The position numbers and the translations under genes were made by a program. This document shows, piece by piece, positions 36,601 to 47,800 of a DNA stretch of 64,000 bases (the stretch's first letter is position 1; each line of letters begins with the position of its first letter). Below the pieces are notes generated by a model, which made no database searches, was not told the DNA's origin, and saw only the letters and a list, made by a program, of their open reading frames with translations. Source of the stretch: Berberis thunbergii (taxonomy: Eukaryota > Streptophyta > Magnoliopsida > Ranunculales > Berberidaceae); the NCBI GenBank assembly GCA_003290165.1, contig QNQO01005777.1:1-64000 (forward strand), given 5' to 3'.

Positions 36601-39600
36601 GGGACACTTTTTCAACCAAACCATCTATTGAAGCATGAAAATTCTCTCGTGTAGGAGGGATACTGAACAGTAGGAGGAAGGAGTTGATAGTAATTAGTAT
36701 CATTGCCATTCCATAACCACTTTTCCTATTGGTCATCTAAAGCAACTTCGTCAGTAAGGGAAAGTAGCCGAGGAATCTCCCAATCATATTTAAGTTTCTT
36801 GTCAAGTGAAAATTTCAACCTTGAGTTTGGTTGTCCCAAAAATCTTTCATCATGCCCAATTTGTTGTTGAAATCATTAAAAATAGCTGGAAATTAAGACT
36901 TCAGTGAGGAGGGCCAAATCCACCACTGATCCCAAAGTCCAATTCTTTCCCCATCTTGTGCTGAAAGACACCCTGTTTTGGAGTTCGAATTTGGTCATGA
37001 TACCTGTCCACAGTGAACATCCATAAATCTAGAGGGCTTGCACCATATTTATCAGCTATCACTTTTCTCCAATGGGCTTCTGTTTCAACTCCAAACCTCC
37101 ATATCCACTTGATAAATAGTGCTTTGTTGAACTGCCTTACTTTTCCCTAAATCTCCATTGCACTTAGGCTGACAGACTTGCTTCCCATAAGTAGATGGAA
37201 CTTTTTAGATGAATGTGAGGAACCCCATGAAAAGTTCCTCATGCATTTTTCAATTCTGCAAGCAATTGAGGATGGGATCACAATTAGAGACATCATGTGC
37301 AAAGGAATAGAGGCAATGGTGTTTTGTATGAGCGTCCCAGCCTTGGAAATGTAATTTTCTCTTCCACGTGTTCAATCTTCTCTGTATCCTTCCAATGTTT
37401 CTTCCCAAACTCTAATACTCTTGTGCTTAGCTGTTTAGTTCCTATGGGCAGGCCTAAGTACATGCAAGGAAATAATGATTTTCTACAACCCAATATATCA
37501 GTCCAATTGTCAATCTCCTGTACCTCCCCAACAACATAAATATGAGTCTTGGAAAAGTTAACTTTGAGCCCTAACACCACTTCAAACCATAACAGAATAT
37601 CCCTGACAACCAATACTTGATCAAGTGAAGTATCAATGAAAAACACAGCGTCATCCACGTATTGAAGGATGATAATGGATTGAGAAGAAGGGGAGACTTG
37701 AAACCTAGAGATCAGATCAGACCGCTGAGCTTTGTTGATCAAGGCTGATATTTGAAATGGAGGGATGAGAATGATCCCCTTGCCTCAACCCTCTAGATAT
37801 ATGAAGTGGCCCACAGGAGAAACATTCAGTGCAACTGAAAATGAAGCTCTAGATAGGAATGTGTTGATCCAACTTATCACCAAATCCAAAGGCTCCCATC
37901 AGCAGATTTTTCCAAGAGACAAAATCAAATGCTTTGTAGAAACTACCTTGATCATTAACCCCGCATTGCCTTGTCTTGACCTTGAGTCATGAGTCAATAA
38001 TTTCATTAGCAATGCCCATCAATGAGTTGTTACCCATGCAGATTGAGAAGGTGAAATGATTTGTGTAGGACATGATCTTGTAGGTTGATGAGAGCAGGCT
38101 AATAGGCCTAAAATCCACAATAGAAGATGGTTCTTTCACCATGGGAATTAAAGGCTATCAAAGTGGTATTTATCCTCTACTCTAGAGAGCTTCTCTGGTT
38201 GAAATTTTCACCAATAACCAGAAAATCTTGATGCATAAAATCCCCATACTTCAAGAAATAATCTAAAGGAAAACTACCCCAACCAACAGCAACATCCCCC
38301 TCAAGACTTTGCATAGCACTAACCTCTTTTGCTTGAGAGATGTCAACTTGGATTTTGGTAACAGAATCAAGCTCCAAGTTCCTAAAAAGATTGGAATCAT
38401 TGGTTGGTCTCCAATTTGAAATTTCATTGTAAAGATTGATATAGAAGTGCAAAATGTGTTGAGAGATGGCCTCCTGGTTTTTAAGTGATGTTGCCCTGAA
38501 CTTCAAGGACCTGAATGGAGTTGAGGGTTCTGATGAACTTTGCAAGCTTATTTTAATGTAAAGATATTTTTCTAAAATTGAAATATTATTATTTGAAAGT
38601 TTCGTTAAAAAATAAAAAATAAAAATTGTTTTGATTTATTGTACATGTACTTATATAAGCCAATTAATTGTTATAAACAGAAATAAATATAATTTATTTA
38701 TTTAAAGCGTATGTTTCTGTGTCGATTTTTATTCATATTGTTCTCCATTCCCTATCTGAATATCACTTCTCGGTAGCTGGTGTAAAATGGATCAAGATGA
38801 TGACAATTGCATTTCATCTTAGGGTGTGTTTGGTTCTAAGGAAATGATTACAAAAGAAAAGAGAAGGGAGTGAAAGCGGGGATTTTTTTTGTTTTTTTTT
38901 TTAATTTTGTTTTTATACTTTGGCCCCCATTAGTTTATGTGGTATGGGATTTGGCTCCCATTTTAAATTATAATCGTTTTTAACCCTCATTTTTTTTTAA
39001 CATTCGAGGTCAATGAGATGACCAAAATACCCCCACCTTGAATTGGGACCAAATGCAAATTGGCATGACTAATGGTGGCCAAAGTAAAAAAAAAAAAATG
39101 CACAACCATTACGTACTATTTTTTGCAACTCCTCTACAGCTACACCATGGTAGCCTACACAACCCTTCCACCTCCCTCATCATTTCCATTTGTGTTGTGT
39201 GGGAGCGTTTTAGCTTTGTGGATTAAATAGGCTATAACAAGATTCTTCTTCTCTTCCCTACCACTTTCATACTGGAAAGCATGAACCCCATATGTATTGT
39301 CTAAAATCCCTTTAAATGATATGACAAAAGGAGCTTGTATCCAAATTTTTTGCCTATTTTTCACTTCCAAGTAGGAAACAAACTAGCAAACCTAGTTTAG
39401 AGTGAGACTTTAGGTCACCAGTACTTTCCCATCAACGAAATAGGGAAACATAAGTGTTTTTTATTATTTGCCGGTATGTTTACATGAAACTCCGAGATGG
39501 AGGGGTTTGTGGGCTACAAAGGTGAGTTGCAAATAACAGAGCATGAAGGAGAGATGAATAAGGAAGAAATGTTTTTTAGGATACTAATTTCTCCTCTATT

Positions 39601-40765
39601 CCTCTATCAAAGTGACTCTATGGAGGGGAGGGGGTGTTAAGGATACTAGTTTCTTGATTTCTATGTTTGATTGGGGAGACATTGTGCATAAACATCAATA
39701 CCTGATGTATACTTTTGATGCTTGTGTTCAGCGTTTTTTCTCCCTCTTTCACTTGCTCTTCCTTTTTAATGAATTTTTTGTTTTATTGATTAAAAAAAAA
39801 GGTTGTGTTTTTTAAATATATTTTTATCTTTATTTTTTATTTACTTTGGCCTCCATTATTTTATGCCTATTTGTGTTTGTTCTCCATTCAAGGTGTGAAT
39901 ATTTTGCTCCTCTAATTGACCTTGACTAGTCAACACAGTTGACTTTCGTAAAAGGGGAAGTAAAAAAAACCCAAGTTTCACCTTTCAGGTTGAAGATGAC
40001 CATGCATTTTGGCAAATGTTTTCGTAGGAATGTTTTCTTAACTCCCCCTATGAAAACATTTGCCACAATTTTGTATAAATCCAAGAGAATTGAGATCATC
40101 GTCAAACTCATGTTTTTCATTCTCTCTTCATCTTTCCCTCCTCTCCCTTCAAAAATTTCTCCTTAAAAACAAACACACCCTAAGTACTTATAAGTTGTAA
40201 CAAATTAACAATACTCATGGAAAAATGTATTCTATTTATGGTCTATAATTTTAACATATCAATGGTGAAACATAATCTGTGAAAGAAACTATTTGGTGAA
40301 GAATTGAAGCTCTGATACTTGGAATTTCTCATTCGTAGATGGACATAACGAGGCAGAATTTGGAATGTCATGGTGTGCCGGATTTGGGGGATCATTCTAC
40401 AAATCTTATTTTGAGGTATTCTAATTTTGCCAACTTTATGCCTAGCAACAAGAAAAAAAGAAGAAGAAGCAAGCAATACTACTTTCCTGATTAATACTCT
40501 AATGATTTCAAGTTTCCATTAGAATGGAACTTCTGTTCAAAATGAGCCTATCCTCTTTCCCTGCTCATTTTAAAGTGTGATATTTTCGTGGTAGTAATTG
40601 TCATGGTATCTCATGCAGGTGATGCCAAAGCAACCAGGCTTTGAGAAACGGAGGGATCTGTATATGTTGTACCATTACTTGAACCATTACAATTTATTTG
40701 GTTCTGGTTATCGGTCATCTGCCATGTCTATAATTGATGGCTATCTACGGATGTTAAAAGTTTAG
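30644..40765 (+). CDS. Protein-ribulosamine/fructosamine 3-kinase, chloroplast type
   Basis: This kinase phosphorylates sugar adducts on protein lysines at the 3-hydroxyl, which destabilises them and repairs glycated proteins. Nine exons splice without frame breaks: 30644-30755, 30868-31015, 31232-31322, 31450-31524, 31602-31690, 34790-34908, 35007-35147, 40339-40415 and 40619-40765. All introns are GT-AG. The total is 999 bases, 332 codons plus stop. Residues 1-37 are basic and Ser-rich, like a plastid transit peptide. The mature part starts near MNDDPIRDWI. It shows the glycine-rich ISPVGGGCIN loop, FFVKTN with the likely ATP-binding lysine, MEFIEFG in the hinge, HGDLWSGN as catalytic loop, and ILDPACYYGHNE with the metal-binding Asp. 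The C-terminus is GYRSSAMSIIDGYLRMLKV. Length matches known plant members. Intron 5 (3.1 kb) and intron 7 (5.2 kb) are swollen by transposons. The only intact multi-exon gene in the window. Confidence 0.93.
32014..32051 (+). repeat. GT microsatellite joined to a poly-G run in intron 5
   Basis: A short GTGTGT repeat runs into about 20 consecutive G bases (32031-32050), interrupted only by GGA at the junction. Such a run can form a G-quadruplex in the transcript and is error-prone in sequencing, so its true length is uncertain. Confidence 0.8.
32641..33209. mobile_element. hAT-like miniature element in kinase intron 5
   Basis: The element starts CAATATTTTTGAAGGC and ends ...TTTTTAAAACATTG, with AGGCGAGGCG-type sequence just inside each end in inverted orientation. 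The flanking 8-mers are CTATAAAG (32633-32640) and GCATAAAG (33210-33217), 6 of 8 identical. The interior is 569 bp without coding capacity. Confidence 0.65.
34230..34324 (-). mobile_element. Probable tRNA-derived SINE fragment in kinase intron 5
   Basis: On the minus strand an ACTCAGGTAGCA stretch, like the tRNA A box, lies about 35 bases before GGTTCGAACCTCC, a perfect B box. This is the internal RNA polymerase III promoter layout of plant SINEs. The tail could not be delimited. Confidence 0.5.
35580..35700 (+). mobile_element. Possible SINE fragment in kinase intron 7
   Basis: GGCCAACAGGTGCTGGCTC is followed about 48 bases later by AGGTTTGAACCTTAG, resembling diverged A and B boxes of a tRNA-derived SINE. 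No tail or duplication was found, so this is tentative. Confidence 0.3.
36320..38545 (-). mobile_element. LINE (L1-type) reverse transcriptase fragment in kinase intron 7
   Basis: Reading leftward from 38545, typical plant LINE blocks appear in order. First is a region before the polymerase (HFYINLYNEISNWRP). Then come DFRPISLLSSTYKI, KAFDFVSWKNLLM, RGLRQGD, the catalytic LQYVDDAVFF, and LGLKVNFSKTHIYV followed by YLGLPIGTK. Near 36324-36530 is a reverse-transcriptase zinc-binding tail with CVLFSGAEESIDHIIQLCPL. Stops and frame changes separate the pieces. The endonuclease part is missing, so the copy is 5'-truncated as LINEs commonly are. It is antisense to the host kinase gene and would be spliced out with the intron. 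Confidence 0.88.
38822..40180. mobile_element. Tourist-like (PIF/Harbinger) non-autonomous element in kinase intron 7
   Basis: Inverted ends GGGTGTGTTTGGTTCTAAGG (left) and GGGTGTGTTTGTTTTTAAGG (right, read inward) bound 1.36 kb. Flanking triplets are TTA and TAA, close to the TWA duplication of PIF/Harbinger elements. The interior is AT-rich and holds a second repeat type around 38930 and 39845 (TTTGGCCYCCATTA), suggesting nested insertions. No transposase is seen. Confidence 0.6.
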
Positions 40766-40899
40766 CATTTCCTCTGTGTATGCTAGAAGTCATGTTGCTT
40801 GCTTATCTGTAGTATATCGTTTGCAGTCTCACTAAATCATGAAATTCGAGTTGTTCCCATTTGATTTGGTCATTGCATAAGACTTCATGTTGTTTGCAC

Positions 40900-41326
40900 T
40901 AGGGATGTAAATGGATCGGATTGTCTGAAATCAGAATCCGATAAGGACACAGGAAATCCAAATCCGATGTGATTCAAAACTTTATTAAATAGTATAAATC
41001 CATATCTGAATACGGTAAGTCACTAAGTTGTGCACAATCCAAATATAATCTAATAATCACTTAAAATTATAATTTTATTAAAAAATCTAAATAAAATCAA
41101 ATAAACATATGATATATTTTAGGATTAGTTTATAGTGAGGTACTAAAACGACCAAAAACCTTCATCTTTAATATTAATACCTATGACTTATAAATTTTCA
41201 AGCTAAATTATAAAAATATATAATTTAGATTCTTATTGGGTCGGATTTAACAAAATCTGAATCCGAAAAATCCTCGGATTGGATCAAGTCAGATTTTAGA
41301 TAAGACCGGGTAGATTTACAACCCTA
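40900..41326. mobile_element. hAT-like miniature element
   Basis: The ends are TAGGGATGTAAAT and, at the right, ATTTACAACCCTA (one mismatch in 13). The flanking 8-mers GTTTGCAC (40892-40899) and CTTTGAAC (41327-41334) match at 6 of 8 positions. The interior has repeated AATCCGA-type motifs in both orientations. It is 427 bp long with no coding capacity and lies just downstream of the kinase gene. Confidence 0.7.
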
Positions 41327-42689
41327 CTTTGAACCATCAATCAACCGATCACATGAGGATTATTTTGGTAATTCAACTGCATGCAGTCTTCATGGTGTAC
41401 TTTTTGGAACTCATAAGTACTGAATATTTTATATAACAATTACAAAGTTCTCTATTCTGTCAGAAATCAAAAGGCAATGGGTGTGGATAAAAAAATATTA
41501 GGGATTATAGTAGTAGTTATATCACTATTGCACCCTAGTAAGGTAGTTAAGTTGCTCCAATTTCATAATGCTTGGATCATCCTGATGTGATGCTATTTCT
41601 TATGTGAATAAAAAAGGTTGAGATAAAAGGTTAGCCACCTCTCAACTTTGATAATTGAGCCTAAGGGTATGTTCCATTTTGTGGTTTTTTTTTATTGGAA
41701 AATAAAAAATTTCATCAAAAACCCTTTTTTCAATCATTTGATTTTAGTTTAGGTTAGTGAATAAACATGCATGTTCCCGCTTTTCCCACTTAAAGTGGGA
41801 AAAACTTTACTTACGGTCCTCCTCTGAAAAAATTGCATCGCCTATCTTTCCCATTCTTTCGAGTCATCTCTCTCACTCATCTCCTCTGCAATCTCTCACT
41901 CGATTTCATTTCTCTCACTCGAACTTCTTTTTGCGATCGACAATCTCCTCCTCCAGGTTTGCTTCTTCTCTTTCCTCTGTCTCTGTTATCTTCCACTCTC
42001 CCCATATTCCATTGATTCGATTGTTGCATTGCGTCTCTCATCCTCTAGGGAGGGCTTCTATGGTCAAATCTAAACTATAGGGAGTTTTAAATTTTTGTAG
42101 GGCATCTTCATCATGGTTATTGAGGAAGAAGTAGAGCATCTCCATCCATCAAGCTCGGGTAACATTTCTTAACTAGTTATTTTGTTAATTGTTTTCAATA
42201 ATGGGGTATGGGTGATTGAAATTGTTTTTGTTTTATCTTCAGATTTAGGTTTTTGGAGGTTTGGGTTTACTAATTCTACTGGTGTGAAAATTCCGGTAAG
42301 TTACTGTTGTCACCCATTTGGTTTGTATTTTATTTTTTTGTGAATGGTTTGTTGAGAAAAATGGTGTTTTTGATTATTATGCTTGCTTCTCTGTCTCTAT
42401 GCATTCTTCCAGTTGATGTTTGTATCAAAGAGATCAAGTTGCACAAAGTGTTTGTTTCCGTATGCTTGTAATGCAAGTTTGAATTAGATTGGCATAAACT
42501 TGGAGTAGTAGAAGATTAGATTGATTGATGAGGGTCTAGCCCAAAGGCCAAAGTTAGGGATTTGGGATGACCACATTGTTTGTAAGAACTTGTATAGGGT
42601 GTTAAAATAAAAAAAAATAAAAAATGGAAGCTTTTTGGGTTATTGTTGAGAATTATGTAATGCTATTTTTAAGGGGAATTCTAAATGTT
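41327..42689. other. Intergenic DNA with a possible first exons of an unknown gene
   Basis: A CT-rich, leader-like stretch (about 41800-42060) precedes the candidate gene described separately at 42113. I otherwise see no recognised protein or transposon terminus here. Confidence 0.3.
42113..42295 (+). CDS. Tentative two-exon start of an unrecognised gene
   Basis: An ATG at 42113 opens a 46-base exon (MVIEEEVEHLHPSSS) ending in a GT donor at 42159. It joins in frame to 42243-42295 (DLGFWRFGFTNSTGVKIP), which has an AG acceptor and a GTAAG donor. A CT-rich 5' leader-like region lies upstream. A third piece starting LMFVSKRSSC after an AG at about 42412 might follow. I do not recognise the protein, and the downstream hairpin insertion obscures continuation. 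This could equally be a chance arrangement of splice-like signals. Confidence 0.2.
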
Positions 42690-42844
42690 GAGGAAATGAG
42701 CGAGGGGAGTGAGGTGGAGGGAGGGGAGCCATTCCCTCCCCTCGAGATGCGTGCAAGAAAATTTAACGCGCGCATCCCGAGGGGAGGGAATGGTTCCCCT
42801 CCCTCCACCTCACTCCCCTCGCTGGTTTCCTCGCTCATTTCCTC
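42690..42844. repeat. GC-rich near-perfect hairpin, fold-back MITE-like
   Basis: The left arm starts GAGGAAATGAGCGAGGGGAG and the right arm is its reverse complement, ending CTCGCTCATTTCCTC at 42844. The arms are about 62 and 74 bases; the right arm has 12 extra bases (GAAACCAGCGAG-type) and there are few mismatches. The loop is about 20 bases (TGCAAGAAAATTTAACGCG). The GC-rich stem contrasts with AT-rich surroundings. An open frame passes through it, but only because the hairpin happens to lack stops. Confidence 0.85.
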
Positions 42845-43451
42845 GCCATCCAGCCTTACTCTATTTTTAATCAAGAGTTGTTGTTTTGAAGTAATCACAC
42901 GGTCATCCCAAATTGATGCTTTATTCAAGTTTCAAGGATTGTGTCAAGTAATGTTAGAAAATATGGGATACTCAAATGGAGGATTTGTGGTGTTTTTGCT
43001 TCACAGATCTGACGGTGTTTCGAAAGCTGATACTCTAGACCTTTTACTATGGATTATTGCTTATGGGAGGGCCTTATCCATAGATAACCTGGCTGGGTGG
43101 GCAAATATAATGAGCAACAAGTATTACCTTGCAAAGCAGATGAAGAATCTATAAATTCACAACATCCATTTGGGGGTCCTATTCTTGTTATGAAGATTGC
43201 ATTTTCCATATAGTTAACGGTTCTTTGATACTTGATTTTCAGATAGTAGCCAGTTCAAGCATGCGGAAGACTTCGATCAATGTCTTATATGCCTAACATC
43301 TTATAGGTTGATTGTTCTTCCTTAGTGTTTAATCTTGAATTCAAACTAAGTCGGTCTCTGTTGCATCTATAAGACTATGACTACCCCTGAAAAGGAGATT
43401 GTTTTGTTTGTCCAACCCTTATTTGGTATAAAATTTGGGTTGGGGGGGAAT
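42845..43451. other. Intergenic DNA; short unrecognised ORF tail
   Basis: A plus-strand frame stays open to a stop at 43152-43154 (...LDLLLWIIAYGRALSIDNL...). I do not recognise it, and its upstream half is the hairpin, so I do not call a gene. The rest is AT-rich spacer up to the LTR. Confidence 0.3.
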
Positions 43452-43938
43452 TGTATGATAGACCTCCAATATACCATACATACCAGAGAGGGGACTGCAA
43501 TGAGCCAGCAGGGAAGTCATGCAATGAACTAGGACGGCATGCAATGAGCCAGCAGGAAGTCATGATAGCAAAGAAGTCAGTGCTCTATTAGTATTCTGTT
43601 AACAAGTTGTTGTTCTATTAAGTATTCTGATAGCAAGTTGTTTTGTTAGCAAGTTGTTAGTATTAGCAAGTTGACAGTATTCTGTTAACAAGTTGTTATG
43701 TATTAGTTGGTCATTAGAAACAGCAAATGGAAATCCTATAAAAGGGAGAGTAGTTGGAAGAAGATAGGGATTGATTTTTGCTAAAAACTCTTGTACAAAG
43801 AGCTTTGCTCTAATGGAGAATATTACAAGCCTCTTGAAATGCTTGTGTTTCTAATAAAGTGAAGCCTTTTCTCATTATATGCAATTCTTTGTAGCAATTC
43901 TTTCTGTTCCCTTCTTGAATTCACGGCAAGATACATCA
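43452..43938 (+). mobile_element. 5' LTR of a truncated Ty3/gypsy element
   Basis: The 487-bp block starts TGTATGATAGACC and ends GATACATCA. It is followed two bases later by TTGTATCAGAGTAGG, matching the initiator-methionine tRNA primer site (TGGTATCAGAGC type). A TATAAAAGGG promoter-like box lies near 43738. Short internal AAGTTGTT and TATTCTG repeats occur at 43590-43720. No matching 3' LTR is in the window. Confidence 0.75.
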
Positions 43939-43967
43939 AATTTGTATCAGAGTAGGAGATCTTGTGA

Positions 43968-44870
43968 ATGGCAGCAAGGGTAGAGATGGTGGAAGGAATG
44001 ATCAATGGAGTGCATCAAGAGATTGGTTCGCTCAAGGGAGAGATTACTACCATTGCACAAAAACTGGAATAGTTGGTGAAATTGTGTGAAGAGTCATCAC
44101 GAGTGGCATCTTCTTCGGAGCAAACCAAGGAAGTGGAAGGTGCTGGAGTAGGGCTAAAAACTTCAATGGTGGTAGAAAGGGTTGGAGTCCATGGTCACAA
44201 ACCGGAATTAAGGTTTAGAAGGCTTGAGATGCCTATATTTGATGGGATTAACCTAGATGGATGAATTTTGAAGGCAGAAAGTTTCTTCCAATTACAACAT
44301 TACACCAATGAAGAAAGGTTGGAAGCAGCAGTGGTTGGATTTGAGGGAGATGCATTGATTTGGTATCAATGGGAGCACAAGAAACGTCCCATTTTGTTAT
44401 GGGAAGAACTAAATAAATTACTATTGCTGCAATTCCGCTCAACGACTGAAGGAACACTTTGAGAGCAATTTCTAGCACTCAAACAAGAGGGAAATGTGAT
44501 TGATTACCGTCGCCAATTCATCACCTTCGCAGCACCATTAGACCAGCTTCCAGAGGAAGTGTATGTTAGCAAGTTATTAATGGTCTTAAGCCCCAAATCA
44601 TAGCAGAATTGAGAATAATGGAACCACCTTCGTTGGGCCGGGCCATGACTTTAGCCCTATGAATTGAAGAAAAGAATCATTTGTTTGGGTCTAATAAGGG
44701 TGGATCGGCTCCAGGCCCAAGCCCAAGCCCAAATTTATTTGATGATGGGGGAAATCATTTGCAAATAGGGAGGCCGTCGAGTTCTAGAGGAGGCGAGACA
44801 GAGCTGGGAAGAGGGGGCTATCGGAGGTTGAGCGATGAGGAACTTTCGGACTACGTCACCCATGCAGTAG
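43968..44870 (+). pseudogene. gag of the truncated Ty3/gypsy element
   Basis: The frame starts with an ATG 29 bases after the primer site. After a coiled-coil-like N-terminus it carries the capsid signature: LRFRRLEMPIFDGINLDG, AESFFQLQHYTNEERLEAAV, FEGDALIWYQWEH and LWEELNKLLLLQFRS, then a DYRRQFITFAAPL block. This pattern is typical of chromovirus-type plant gypsy gag. There are stops at about 44071, 44262 and 44460. Homology fades near 44870 before any zinc knuckle or protease, so the element is cut off on its right side. Confidence 0.75.
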
Positions 44871-47800
44871 TTGTTTTCAAATTGATTTTTCATTGATATT
44901 GGAAGAGTGCGACTGTTTATTGAAGTTATTACGACAAGGATTGTGATTTCGTTTTTCGAGGTAGTTTCGGTAAGTTGATTTTAGGAAATATTTCGTTGTG
45001 TATAAAAAAAACGTAAAAATTTTGATTGTACTTTTAAATTTATCAATATAATTTAAGTATTTTAAACTCTTACACACTACATAAACAATACTACAAGACT
45101 CATAATGTCATACAAATAATGTATTGTTTAAGAATCGCTTATTTAAAAAAAAATTTCGTACTAAACTAAGGTTAAAATGTAGGAAAATTGAGATTGGCCT
45201 AACAAAAGAAATTAATATTTCGGATTTCGAAAAATATTTCGATAATTCGAAAAAGAGAAATATTTGATGAAATTTTGACATTTTTCGAGAAATCACATTC
45301 CTTGATTACGAGCATCTCCAACATGGAGAACTCAACCTCAAGCTAAAAAAGGTGGACTAATATGAGATTGAGGATGGGTGTACTCCATGGGGCCATTTAA
45401 TAAAATCTCAAAAAATGGTCATATTGAGGCAAATATCCCGGTTTTTTAAATGTTATTTCAGATTAAAAAAAAAACAAAAAAGTCATTTAAGCAAGGTATG
45501 TAAAACAGTCCTACTTGCGCCTGGACTGTTTTGTGTGCTCAGCTCTGCCCAAGTCAAACAAGGCAACATTGAGTTTTGGACTTTCCATTGGTGAATAAAG
45601 TTCACTCATAGTTGGCTTTTGGGCTTTTGCCCATTGTAGATAATCCATCCAAGTTGGTTGGAGATTCCAAGGTTATATACCTTTCCTACCCACTATGGTT
45701 AAGAAATATGAATTCATGTTTCATAGGCTAATTATGCCTAGTTCTAGAAATGGGATATGCGAGGGTACTTTGAATGTGTATCGCCTATGAAATGTGAAGC
45801 TAGGGCACTTTAGGTTTTCTAAAGTACTTCTTAAAAGAATTATCAAGCCCAAAAAATGATCTCAATTGTGAGACCAAACTCTACAAGGGAAGGAAGTGTG
45901 AAAGTTATGCTGCTTTGGTACGCAAAGAGTACAATTCGAGGCAATGCATCCATCGACTAGCTAGTATATCAAATGGCCTCCCACTAGGTAGGAATCAAAG
46001 TTATATCAATTTAAATTTTTATGATACTTACATATGTCATCTAAGTCTATTGATTGACTCTTTATTATAATTTTTGTTCATGCAGGTGATTAAGTTAATT
46101 TAATAATCCGCGATAAAGTGAAGATTATTGTTTTATTTTTATTTTTTATATATATTTAGACAAGGAAGAGAGAAGTTGTGACTTGTCTTATTTGAGTCAC
46201 TTTGTCTTAGAGGACAACTTAGACCCCATTTAGATTATGGCTGACCCTAAAAGTTGTACCCAAAGTTAAGTTAGTCAAACTTGGTTGACTAAAATAAATA
46301 AAATATTCCATCTCTTACCCCACGTCTTGTTCCACACTCCATCTATTTCGTCCATAAAGAACCTCTAACTTTTGTCAAATCTCTCAAACTATTTTCTTCC
46401 CTAGCTTCCATCTTCTCCTAATTCCATTTCCTCCATTAAACCCTTCCTCTCTCTGTTCCTCAAAAATTTTGGTAGTGATGTAGCTTGTTGGATTGTGATG
46501 CGCTATTTTAGTAGCACACAACTTAATACTCTGTTTTGTAATTTGTAGTATAGAATAAGTAGGGATCGTTCTAGACCGGGGATTAGAGGGCTTGTTAATT
46601 ACACTAATAATAATTAAAAGACAACTAACAACCTAATTAATTAAATAAAAGGGGATTGAATTTTCTAAATTAAACTATGAAAATAACTACGAAAATTAAT
46701 GTAAAGATAATAAACTAAGAGATGGCAAAGATGAGAAATTAGCTAAGAGTTTTATCTCCACACACCAAACATATGCTTATAAATTAATCTTCAATAATCA
46801 CTTGTTAACTCGTGAGAGACAATACTCAAGACTAACCGTGACCACACTGCATTAATCTTATTATTTTCCCAAGTTAGTTGAATTAAACTAAGCGTCGCTT
46901 TCAAACTATTTTTATCATGCTATCTAAACAGGAATCGCAAGTTAAATAACAATCTAAGATCATTAAGTTTTGTGGAAAATATGAACACTGACTAGGCAAT
47001 TACAAGTATGATCAACATCTTGTTCTTGCCTAGGTTCCTACTTAACCTTACCAACGTTCCTTGGTATTTACTACTTGTGAGTACAGAATCATAACAATTA
47101 GGTGAAACTCTCCTATACTCTAGCCCCAAATCCTAGCATGCTTACTAACTTGGCCACCTTAACAAACATAAAAGGAAAAGTTCTCTATAAAGCAGTTAAG
47201 CAAAACACAATCACTAATAGCAAGGAAGATTAAATTCAACTAATTTATAAAGCACATGTTCGGGGCTTCGAATCCACCCCTAACTAAGAGGAGTTTAGCT
47301 AGACATATTAATTATGTTCAAACAGTAATCCATAATCAATAATCAAACTAAACTAAGTAAAAGAGTTGAGTGATGAAACAAAACACTGCCGCTTGATCCG
47401 TGGTGGTAGAGAGAGGAATGCTAGGTGCGGATAGCGTGAATGAAGATATCTCCTTCCACTATGTGATCTGTTCCTTCCTCTTCTTCTGCTTCACTTCGAT
47501 TTCTACTGTGATGACTGTTGCGAGGCGGAGAAAGGGTTGTGGATGGATGTAGGTGAGGGTTTTGGCTGAGAACGAGAAGGGACAAAGAGGGACTGAGACG
47601 GTGGCGATCGAGAGAGAGATGAAGACTGTGAACAGGTTTGTGTGGCTGTGATGGGAATGAAATAGAGCTATGTATGGGGACGATTCAGGGACAGCGAGAA
47701 AGAAAAAACTGAGGTGAGGGTTTTCGTGCGAGGAGGTTCTGCTTGAATGAAGAGAGGATGATGAAGGGCTATCGCGAGGATGGGGGATCTGCGAGAATGG

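Noticed and set aside
42624..43154. 176-codon ORF
   Set aside because: Its middle is the GC-rich hairpin, which is open on both strands; no family resemblance in the remaining half.
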